This document shows, in pieces, positions 7,512 through 14,596 of a stretch of DNA of 64,000 nt (its first letter is position 1; each line of letters begins with the position of its first letter). The DNA comes from Lentisphaeria bacterium (GTDB lineage Bacteria; Verrucomicrobiota; Lentisphaeria; Victivallales; UBA1829). The stretch covers positions 8,847-72,846 of the forward strand of contig DPDG01000034.1 in assembly GCA_003526375.1 (NCBI GenBank), in the 5' to 3' direction. The translations under genes were made by a program, and so were the position numbers. The notes under the pieces were generated by a model, which was given only the letters and a program-made list of their open reading frames with translations, was not told the origin of the DNA and did no database searches.

Positions 7512-8759
7512 TCAGCCGTTCAATTCCTCTGCAATTTTCTTTAATTCCGCGGGAATCTGGATTTTCTGCGGGCAGTGTTTCATGCATTTGCCGCAGTTGA
7601 CGCAGGCGGATGCACGTGAATCTTCCGGGATCGCGTTGTAATTGTTGCTGAAAAGCCACTTGTTGCCGGAGATTTTATACTGGTTGTAGAGCCCGAATAT
7701 TTTGGGGATTTCGACCCCGACGGGGCATGGCATGCAGTAACGGCAGGCGGTACAGGGAACCGCCAGATGCTTCCGGTATGCCGTCAGCGCCTGTTCCAGC
7801 ACCTTTCGCTCGTTGTCCGTGAGCGGTTTCAATGGAGAGAATGTTCTGATATTGTCCTCCATGTGTTCCGGCAGGCTCATCCCGGAGAGCACGCAGAGCA
7901 CATTCGGAAGGCTTGCGACGTAGCGGAGCGCCCAGGCTGCATTGCTGGAGCGGGGGTCGGCTTTCCTGAGAATCTCCGTGGCGTCCGGTGAAAGAGACGC
8001 CAGCGACCCGCCGCGCAGCGGCTCCATGACAATGACCGGAATTCCGGCTTTCGTCAGGATTTCATACTGTTCGCGGGAGCGGTAGAGTTCCCAGTCCAGA
8101 TAGTTGAGCTGGATCTGTGCGAAATCCCATTCATACGCATTCACGATCTTCTGCAGCACTTCGGGAGTGTCGTGGAAAGAGAAGCCGAGTCTGCGGATTT
8201 TTCCCTCCTTTTTCATCCGGGCGAGAAACTCATACGCTTTGTATTTCTGAGCAAGACTCCAGTTTGCCGTGTCAAGTGCGTGAAGCATGTAGAAATCGAA
8301 ATAGCCGGTTTTGCACCGCGCGAGCTGTTCGTTGAAAATCTTTTCGATGTCCCCGGAGTTCCGCGCGAACCACACTGGCATTTTGTCCGTCAGGTAATAA
8401 GAGTCGCGGGAGTAGGGTTTCAGCAGTTCCCCGAGACAGCGTTCGCTTTCCCCGCCGTGATACATGTAGGCGGTATCGAAATAATTGCATCCCGCTTTCA
8501 TCGCGCGGTCGATCATCTTTTTCGCCGTCGCATAGTCGATTCCCTGATTGTCCGGGGATACCTGCGGCAGCCGCATACAGCCGAAACCGAGCAGGGGAAC
8601 GGTCAGGGCGCTGTTCTTGTAGCGCCGGCGGGTCACCTGACTGCCCTGCAGGACATCCGAGGTCTTGTCCCCGTCGGCTCCGGCTTTTGCGGCGAGGCGT
8701 GTAATGGGTGCGAGAGCGGCGAGGGGCAATGCTCCTTTCAGAAATTCGCGTCTGTTCAT
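7512..8759 (-). CDS. Tat-exported aldo/keto reductase with carboxy-terminal 2x[4Fe-4S] domain
   Basis: A 415-residue protein. It begins with a twin-arginine signal (MNRREFLKG, then a hydrophobic ALPLAALAP stretch), so it should be exported folded with cofactors. Residues 45-310 form an aldo/keto reductase barrel with the tetrad D95, Y100, K126 and H160. The tail carries two cluster motifs, C336-C339-C342-C345 and C386-C389-C392-C396, the latter a standard ferredoxin CX2CX2CX3CP. This fused type is known in anaerobes, where the clusters may pass electrons to or from the barrel; substrate and direction are unknown. It lies 70 bp after tatA in the lar operon. Transcription ends at the hairpin at 7466. 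Confidence 0.85.
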   Translation of the reverse strand: MNRREFLKGALPLAALAPITRLAAKAGADGDKTSDVLQGSQVTRRRYKNSALTVPLLGFGCMRLPQVSPDNQGIDYATAKKMIDRAMKAGCNYFDTAYMYHGGESERCLGELLKPYSRDSYYLTDKMPVWFARNSGDIEKIFNEQLARCKTGYFDFYMLHALDTANWSLAQKYKAYEFLARMKKEGKIRRLGFSFHDTPEVLQKIVNAYEWDFAQIQLNYLDWELYRSREQYEILTKAGIPVIVMEPLRGGSLASLSPDATEILRKADPRSSNAAWALRYVASLPNVLCVLSGMSLPEHMEDNIRTFSPLKPLTDNERKVLEQALTAYRKHLAVPCTACRYCMPCPVGVEIPKIFGLYNQYKISGNKWLFSNNYNAIPEDSRASACVNCGKCMKHCPQKIQIPAELKKIAEELNG

Positions 8760-8829
8760 GTTGTTTCTCCTTTTTCCTGATTCAAAAAACGGTTTTGTGA
8801 AAATGCTGTTCCTGTTGAAAACAGGTGAT

Positions 8830-9042
8830 TCATTCCTTTATTTTTTTCATTTCTTCCCGCCCTGCCGTATTTTCGGCAACATCCATGAGCTCCCCGGCTT
8901 CATCGGCGACTGCCGATTTCGCCTTTTTGAATTCATAGGATGCGCGGCCGAGCGCACGTGCCAGTTCCGGGATGCGTTTCGCACCGAAAATGACGAGGAC
9001 CGCCAGGGCGATGAGAAGGATTTCAGTGAATCCGAGTGACAT
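8830..9042 (-). CDS. tatA: TatA/TatE-type twin-arginine translocase subunit
   Basis: A 70-residue Tat pore subunit. It has one short membrane helix (SLGFTEILLIALAVLVIFG, about 2-20), the FG hinge, and an amphipathic helix beginning AKRIPELARALGRA, then a charged tail. The ATG at 9042 is chosen because GGAGG lies 7 nt upstream; an in-frame ATG at 9048 overlaps the larE stop but would sit directly on the ribosome site. The next gene encodes a protein with a twin-arginine signal, so this copy may serve it. No tatC is present in the window, so TatC must come from another locus. Confidence 0.9.
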   Translation of the reverse strand: MSLGFTEILLIALAVLVIFGAKRIPELARALGRASYEFKKAKSAVADEAGELMDVAENTAGREEMKKIKE

Positions 9043-9044
9043 GA

Positions 9045-9878
9045 TCATGCCTCCTTGTTTGATTGTCGGTTGTTGGGATCGTCCATGCTTCCTGAACGGA
9101 AGCCTTCCAGATCAAGAGTTACAAAGTGAAATCCGAGTTGTTTCAGCCCTTCCGCGATTTCCCGGTGACGGGCGGCTGTTGCCGCGATGTCTTTGCCGGA
9201 TACTTCAATCCGGGCGATGCCGGCATGAATTCTGAGCCGGACGTCGTGGACGGAGGGGACGAGCTTGCGGACCAGATCTTCGCCGTCGATTGCCTTCCGA
9301 ATCAGATCCTCTGTCAGGAGGGAACCATACTCAAAACGGGTTGCCATGCAGGGGACGGACGGTTTTTCCGCACATTCCAGATGGAGCTCCGCAGCCATGC
9401 GGCGGACTTCCGCTTTGGTAATGCCGAGCTCGGCAAGCGGTGACAGGATGCCGAGTTCCTCCAATGCTGTCAGCCCTGGGCGGTAGGATTTCCGGTCGTC
9501 GGCATTGGTGCCGTCGATGACGGTTCCGATTCCTCTTGCCGCCGCAAAGTCTCTGATTTCCGAAAAGAGATACCGTTTGCACCAGAAACAGCGGTCCGGC
9601 GGATTGTATTTCACTTCCGGAATCGACAGCGGGTCACAGCCGAACAGTTTCAGTTCGATTCCTGCTTTTCCGGCTGCTTTCCGGACTTCCTCCAGTTCTT
9701 CCGGGCGCTGGAAAATGGAGTGCAGGGTCAGAGCCAGCAGAGGAAACGGGGCTTCATCATGCAATTCCTTGAGGACGGCGAGCAGCAGCGAACTGTCCAC
9801 CCCGCCGGAAAAGGCAAGCGCAATCCCGCCTTCCGAGCGTTCCCGCAGATCGTGTTTCAACTGTTCATACTTTGACAT
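9045..9878 (-). CDS. larE: LarE-type ATP-dependent sulfur transferase for the nickel-pincer cofactor
   Basis: A 277-residue PP-loop protein that supplies the two sulfurs of the nickel-pincer nucleotide cofactor. The ATP loop SGGVDS is at 24-29. Three cysteines are in the places known from LarE: C97 and C100 in RCFWCKRYLF and C177 in PSVPCMATRF. The CX2C plus C arrangement matches the LarE subgroup that holds a [4Fe-4S] cluster and recycles sulfur, rather than the kind that sacrifices a single cysteine; this subgroup call is inferred. GGAGGAGT precedes the ATG at 9878, which overlaps larC by 14 nt. No larB or larA is in the window. Confidence 0.85.
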   Translation of the reverse strand: MSKYEQLKHDLRERSEGGIALAFSGGVDSSLLLAVLKELHDEAPFPLLALTLHSIFQRPEELEEVRKAAGKAGIELKLFGCDPLSIPEVKYNPPDRCFWCKRYLFSEIRDFAAARGIGTVIDGTNADDRKSYRPGLTALEELGILSPLAELGITKAEVRRMAAELHLECAEKPSVPCMATRFEYGSLLTEDLIRKAIDGEDLVRKLVPSVHDVRLRIHAGIARIEVSGKDIAATAARHREIAEGLKQLGFHFVTLDLEGFRSGSMDDPNNRQSNKEA

Positions 9879-11061
9879 TCCACTCCTCCGCGATTCGTTT
9901 TGCCTGTGTGAAAACCGTATGAAAATCAATGCCGGACGATTCGGAAAGCTGTTTTATGCTTTCATATTCGGGATAACAGCGCTCCACATCGTTCCAGACG
10001 CATTTCTTTGCCCGCACTGTTCCGAAAGGAAGTGTCAGATTCACGGTTTCACGCTGCATGCAGGTTCGTTCCACGGGGAATTTCCGCAGGCCTATGGTGG
10101 TCGTCGTTTCAAAAATGATCGTTTCAATCTTCGGCAGGAGCGTTTCCGTAACGATTGCTCTCAACAGATAGGCGGGACGGTTCTTCTTCATGAAACATGG
10201 CAGGAAATGCACGTCCTTTGCACCGTTTTCCAGAAGTTTTTCCATTGCATAACCGAATGCCTCGCCGGTCGAGTCGTCGATATTGCATTCCACGACATAA
10301 ATCTGTTCCGGGTCGCTTTTTTCTTCGATCAGCATTGCCCGCAGAAGATTTGCACGCCCGAAATCCCGTTTGCCGAGCCCGATGCCGACCTTGCTGACCA
10401 GATACTCCCCCGGAAGCGAGGAACGGGTCCGGAGCGCTGCGGCGATCGCAATTCCGGTCGGCGTCACCATCTCTCCGGCGATTGCGGTTGTCCGCAGGGG
10501 AATGGAATACGCCTGGGCGATGTTCAATACCGCCGGGACGGGTACCGGGAGCTCGCCGTGTTGACAGCGGACGAATCCGGTTCCTTCGCTGAGTCCGGTC
10601 ACGACGCAGTCCGTGATGCCGAGATCGTCAATTAAAACGGAAGCCGCCACGATGTCCACGATGGAATCGACGGCTCCGACTTCGTGAAAATGAACCTCCT
10701 CAACGGAGCATCCGTGTGCCCTGGCTTCCGCTTCCGCGACGATCCGGAAGATTTTCTTTGCCAGATCACGCGCCTGCCGGCTCATATCACCCCGGTCGAT
10801 GACGGCGCAGACATCGGCAAGATTCCGGTGTGTGTGATGATGTTCCGCCTCATGACGATGCTCATGCAGGTGCACATCGAAATCGCAGCCTTCGACGCCG
10901 CAGGATTTCCGGCGCGATACCGCATAATCAAAGCCCTCAAGGCGCAGGCTGTTCAATACCGCATCAAGCTTTTCCCGGCTGCCGCCGAGGTCGAGCAGAG
11001 CCGCAACGGTCATGTCGCCGGAAATCCCGGATGCGCCTTCGAGATACAATAATTTACTCAT
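9865..11061 (-). CDS. larC: LarC nickel insertase for the nickel-pincer cofactor
   Basis: A 398-residue protein matching LarC (formerly DUF111), which inserts nickel into pyridinium-bisthiocarboxylate mononucleotide using CTP. The typical start LLYLEGASGISGDMTVAALL, a histidine-rich metal-binding loop at 64-78 (HLHEHRHEAEHHHTH), and EVHFHEVGAVDSIVD and TPTGIAIAA are present. In some lactobacilli larC is expressed through a programmed frameshift as larC1 and larC2; here it is one continuous frame. The start at 11061 has AGGAG 9 nt upstream. It lies between the polyferredoxin gene and larE. Confidence 0.9.
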   Translation of the reverse strand: MSKLLYLEGASGISGDMTVAALLDLGGSREKLDAVLNSLRLEGFDYAVSRRKSCGVEGCDFDVHLHEHRHEAEHHHTHRNLADVCAVIDRGDMSRQARDLAKKIFRIVAEAEARAHGCSVEEVHFHEVGAVDSIVDIVAASVLIDDLGITDCVVTGLSEGTGFVRCQHGELPVPVPAVLNIAQAYSIPLRTTAIAGEMVTPTGIAIAAALRTRSSLPGEYLVSKVGIGLGKRDFGRANLLRAMLIEEKSDPEQIYVVECNIDDSTGEAFGYAMEKLLENGAKDVHFLPCFMKKNRPAYLLRAIVTETLLPKIETIIFETTTTIGLRKFPVERTCMQRETVNLTLPFGTVRAKKCVWNDVERCYPEYESIKQLSESSGIDFHTVFTQAKRIAEEWNVKV

Positions 11062-11122
11062 TGGGATGATCTCCTGTTGTTCCTGTTCCAAAGTGATTCC
11101 TGTTCCATGGTCTCCGCATTCT

Positions 11123-12445
11123 TCATGCCTCCAGCGTAATCTGTTTTTCTATTTCATGAACGGTCATTGCCTTTTCCGGCGCCGGGCAGACCTGTTGGCA
11201 GGCGCCGCATCCGATACAGAGCTGCGTGTTCAGCCGCGGAGCGCCGGTTCTCCGCAGAGTGACCGCTTTGACCGGGCAGGCGTCTGCGCATTTGCCGCAC
11301 TTTGCCCCGTCCTGAAAGACGATGCAGGTCCGCGGGTTGAAACGCGCTTCCGCAATTTTGGTTTTCTGTTTGGCTGCCAGCGTCAACGGACGGATCGCCC
11401 CGGTCGGGCAGACCTGGGAACAGCGGTTGCAGTTGAACTGGCAGGCGCCTTTGGTCAAATCCAGCGAAACCGGACCGAGCCCATGCGGCGCAGGGACAAT
11501 GATTTTCGCCGGACAGTTCGCCGTGCAGAGCTGGCAGGATGTGCACCGGGCGGCAAACCGTTCCGCATTTCCCGCTCCCGGCGGCAGAATTCTGAAGCGG
11601 GCTGCAAAACCGGACAGCTTTTTCATGCCTGCTTTTGCCAGCACTGTCCCGGCTGCGAATCCCGCGATCAGGATTCCGCTGTTGACCAGGAAAGCGCGGC
11701 GCGTCTCATCGACGGGAAGCGCTTTCCGCTCCGTTCGCCCGAACTTCACCGCATGGAGACGACAGACGGAAATGCAGTTCATGCAGCGGACACAGCGTTC
11801 GTTGTCCAGCGTGCCGTTTTCCGGGGCGATGCAGCCGGAAGGACAGACTTTCACGCACATGCCGCATTTCACGCATTGATCGGAAAGACGCAGCCGGAAC
11901 ACGCCGTATTTTGCCGTCAGCCCGAGCAGTGTTCCGACCGGACAGACCGCGGTGCAGTAGATTCGTTTTTTCCAGACTGCAAGCACGGCGATAACTGCCA
12001 GCGGAATCATGGAGCCGATGGAGAAGGAACCAACGATCCGCCCGGAATTGGAATAGGGATCAAGCAATAGAAACGGAGTTGCCCAGCCTGAAATCAACAT
12101 CCCGAAGGCAAATCCCGCGATGAGATAACGGGTTTTCATGAAATTCGCAGTTGTCTTTCCCTTGCGTCGGGAGAGAAATCCGATGAAATCCTGCAGAATC
12201 CCGAACGGACAGAGAGCCGCGCAGTAAAAGCGCCCGAACAGGAAAGTTGCCGATACAATCGCCAGCAGAGTGATCAGAGCCCCGATGGAGAATGCGGCAA
12301 GGCATTTCATCAGAACCGGTCCGAACTGTCCATGCAGGAGAGTTGCGGAAATGCCGCCTTTCCCGGAAAAACCGATAAGAGCAACTGCAAGGCAAAGTGC
12401 CGCCGCCGCAATTCTGAAATAGTTCCATCTGATCTGTTTTTTCAT
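11123..12445 (-). CDS. membrane polyferredoxin, NapH/NapG-like fusion
   Basis: A 440-residue iron-sulfur membrane protein. Residues 1-180 contain about four membrane helices with two CX3CP motifs (FYCAALCP, 73-80, and IYCTAVCP, 163-169), as in NapH/NosR/CcoG relatives. Two [4Fe-4S] motifs follow (C191-C194-C197-C201 and C219-C222-C225-C229). Residues 247-272 repeat a Tat-signal-like pattern (ETRRAFL, then a hydrophobic stretch), after which four more cysteine clusters lie at 301-311, 335-346, 374-390 and 410-420. The protein probably carries electrons between membrane quinols and exported partners. The start at 12445 follows AGGAG; the longer frame from 12667 overlaps the GH42 gene and its own promoter. 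Confidence 0.75.
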   Translation of the reverse strand: MKKQIRWNYFRIAAAALCLAVALIGFSGKGGISATLLHGQFGPVLMKCLAAFSIGALITLLAIVSATFLFGRFYCAALCPFGILQDFIGFLSRRKGKTTANFMKTRYLIAGFAFGMLISGWATPFLLLDPYSNSGRIVGSFSIGSMIPLAVIAVLAVWKKRIYCTAVCPVGTLLGLTAKYGVFRLRLSDQCVKCGMCVKVCPSGCIAPENGTLDNERCVRCMNCISVCRLHAVKFGRTERKALPVDETRRAFLVNSGILIAGFAAGTVLAKAGMKKLSGFAARFRILPPGAGNAERFAARCTSCQLCTANCPAKIIVPAPHGLGPVSLDLTKGACQFNCNRCSQVCPTGAIRPLTLAAKQKTKIAEARFNPRTCIVFQDGAKCGKCADACPVKAVTLRRTGAPRLNTQLCIGCGACQQVCPAPEKAMTVHEIEKQITLEA

Positions 12446-12490
12446 TGCTCGAATCTCCTGAACATTCTGCTTTTTCCCTCCTTGGTTTTT

Positions 12491-12520
12491 AGTATAAACC
12501 TTAGAGTAACTGTCAGTCAA
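12491..12520 (-). promoter_or_regulatory. MerR-type promoter with long spacer
   Basis: On the minus strand TTGACT (12520-12515) and TATACT (12496-12491) are 18 nt apart. The spacer carries ACTCTAAGG next to the -10, half of the dyad that MerR-family activators bind; the other half, CTGACAGT, is imperfect. It lies 46 nt upstream of the polyferredoxin start and probably drives the genes from 12445 to 7512. Confidence 0.55.
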
Positions 12521-12636
12521 TACTTTTTTCAGAAAAAATGGATTTTTTTGTCGGAGAGCAGAAAACAGGCTGAAAATGAGCTGTTGCCGGTGGACATTCA
12601 ACGGAATGGAGGGTGGTTCCGCATACGGAACCGGGA

Positions 12637-14586
12637 TTACCGTTCCCGGATTTCCTTTCTCAGACACTCATACGGCGGGAGCTCTATCCCGTCGTCTTCA
12701 AATACTGCGGTGTCTGCGGTATTGTTGATGTAAAAGAGGATAGTTCCGCGTTGAATGCGCTGGCATTTCGGCGGAACATGGAAGCGGGGGATTCCGCATT
12801 GCTTCAGCAGGTGTCTCATCACGAGGGCGAGTCCCTCCCTGTTCATCGGCGCCGCCAGGTAAAACGCGCCGTCGTGTTCGGTAAAGAGCGGCGCCCCCTG
12901 ATAGAGCCCCGCGGTATATTCCTGAAGAATCCGGCATGTGTCCGGAATCGGTTTTTCCATAAAGGAGAGGAGGCGGGCCTGTTTTCCCATGAACTCGACA
13001 TCCAGGCTCCGGTTGTTTTCCGGGAGCGTTCTTTCGTTGTATTCAAATTCGCGGAAATCCACGCCCTTGCAAATGTTGCAGGACTCGTCGATATGCAGTC
13101 CGAACAGCTTTTGCAGATTTGCCGGAGCGGATTCCATGCGGTATTTTCCGAATTCGTCCATACGGTTCAATCGGCATTGAGCCAAAATCTTCCCCCCGTT
13201 CCGCCGGTATTCGTGCAGAAACCGGCAGACTGCGTCCGGAAGATGTTCTATCTGAGGCAGGATGACAAGCTTGTATGCGGAAAGTGTATGTTCCGTGATA
13301 AGCGAAAGAGGCAGAATGTCCGCATGGACTCCGGTTTCGTTCAACGCCTGATTCATGCGCACGACCGCATGAAAATAAGAGTAGTCGTCGCGATATTTCG
13401 TAATGAATCCCGTGAGGCGATCCGTCAGGATGGCGACGTTGCTTTCCGGCGGCGGCAGGCCGGGATGCTGTCCGGAAAATGCGCGGATTTCCCGTATGGT
13501 TCTGCTTATGATCCCGTATGCTTCTCCGGGATTTCCGCTCCACGGAAGAATCGAGGGATGGCTTTCTTCGCCCATCAGCGACTGCCGCCAGCGGAAATAG
13601 AACAGATTTTCGGCGCCGTGTGCGAACGCATCCCATGCCCACGTGCGCAGAACCTGATATGCGTCTTTCTGCGTTGTGACGGGGTTCCATGCTCCTGTCT
13701 CTCCGACTGTAAACGCCTGCCGTTTTCCCCTGATGTTCCGGTAGTAATCCCAGAATGAATGGGAGAACTCAAGAGAATCGTTTCCGAGATAAGTGTCGCA
13801 GGAGGCGAAATCAAGTCCCGGGTAAATCTCATCCGGAGCAACGTCCGGCAGGAACGAGGTCCAGCTGTTCGTGGTGATTTTCCACGACGGATTGACTTGG
13901 CGGAGAATGTCGCGCTGTTCATAAGCCAGTTCCGTGTAAAGGGAACTCATGAACTGTGCGTATTCCGCTTTCCAGCTGACACGCTTGAAATTGCGTGGAT
14001 CAATCTCATCGAAAGAAGTGAAATCTCCGCTCCAGAATGCTCCGTTCCACGCCGCGTTGAGATTTTCGACCGTCCGGTATTTCATTTCCAGATGCGTGCG
14101 GAAACGTTTTGCACACCCGTCACAGAAACAGAACCCGTGTTCCGCTTCCGCCGCGATTTCATTGTCCAGCTGCCATGCGAAGATTGCAGGGCTGTCCCGG
14201 AATGTTTCTGCCATTTTCTCCGTGATCCGTCTTGAGAATTCCCGGAATTTCAGGGAAGACGGACAGCAGTGCCTGCGGTTGCCGTCGTAGACAGGTTGTC
14301 CTGTCTTATCGCTTTTGAGAATTTCCGGATAACGTGAGCTCATCCATTTCGGCGGTGCGGCGGTGGGAGTGCACAACAGGACTGCAATTCCGTTTTCATG
14401 CAGCTTTTCCAGCAGATGCCGGTAGTCTGAAAACTCGAATTTTCCTTCCTGCGGTTCAAATCTGCCCCAGTTGAATTCACCCATGCGGACGGCATTGATT
14501 CCCGCTTCTTTCATCAACCGGATATCTTCCGCCCACCGTTCCCGCGGCCACGCCTCGGGATACCACGCACAGCCGAAATATTTCAT
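12637..14586 (-). CDS. family 42 glycoside hydrolase (beta-galactosidase type)
   Basis: A 649-residue GH42 enzyme, expected to release terminal beta-galactose or a related sugar. The opening YFGCAWYPEAWPRERW is diagnostic. The acid/base is E143 in WQLDNEI and the nucleophile E296 in TVGETGAW. The structural zinc site known from GH42 is seen as C107 or C108 with C153-C155-C158 (FCFCDGC). There is no signal peptide, so it should act on imported sugars in the cytoplasm. GAGGAG precedes the ATG at 14586. It is the last gene of the run that starts with the LamG and DUF4838 genes, 10 bp behind the latter. Confidence 0.92.
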   Translation of the reverse strand: MKYFGCAWYPEAWPRERWAEDIRLMKEAGINAVRMGEFNWGRFEPQEGKFEFSDYRHLLEKLHENGIAVLLCTPTAAPPKWMSSRYPEILKSDKTGQPVYDGNRRHCCPSSLKFREFSRRITEKMAETFRDSPAIFAWQLDNEIAAEAEHGFCFCDGCAKRFRTHLEMKYRTVENLNAAWNGAFWSGDFTSFDEIDPRNFKRVSWKAEYAQFMSSLYTELAYEQRDILRQVNPSWKITTNSWTSFLPDVAPDEIYPGLDFASCDTYLGNDSLEFSHSFWDYYRNIRGKRQAFTVGETGAWNPVTTQKDAYQVLRTWAWDAFAHGAENLFYFRWRQSLMGEESHPSILPWSGNPGEAYGIISRTIREIRAFSGQHPGLPPPESNVAILTDRLTGFITKYRDDYSYFHAVVRMNQALNETGVHADILPLSLITEHTLSAYKLVILPQIEHLPDAVCRFLHEYRRNGGKILAQCRLNRMDEFGKYRMESAPANLQKLFGLHIDESCNICKGVDFREFEYNERTLPENNRSLDVEFMGKQARLLSFMEKPIPDTCRILQEYTAGLYQGAPLFTEHDGAFYLAAPMNREGLALVMRHLLKQCGIPRFHVPPKCQRIQRGTILFYINNTADTAVFEDDGIELPPYECLRKEIRER

Positions 14587-14596
14587 GGAAGTCTCC

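Noticed and set aside
6109..7659. Minus-strand open frame of 516 codons
   Set aside because: Antisense to the mannitol-dehydrogenase-family gene with its K-x4-N-x2-H signature, and it runs through a bidirectional terminator.
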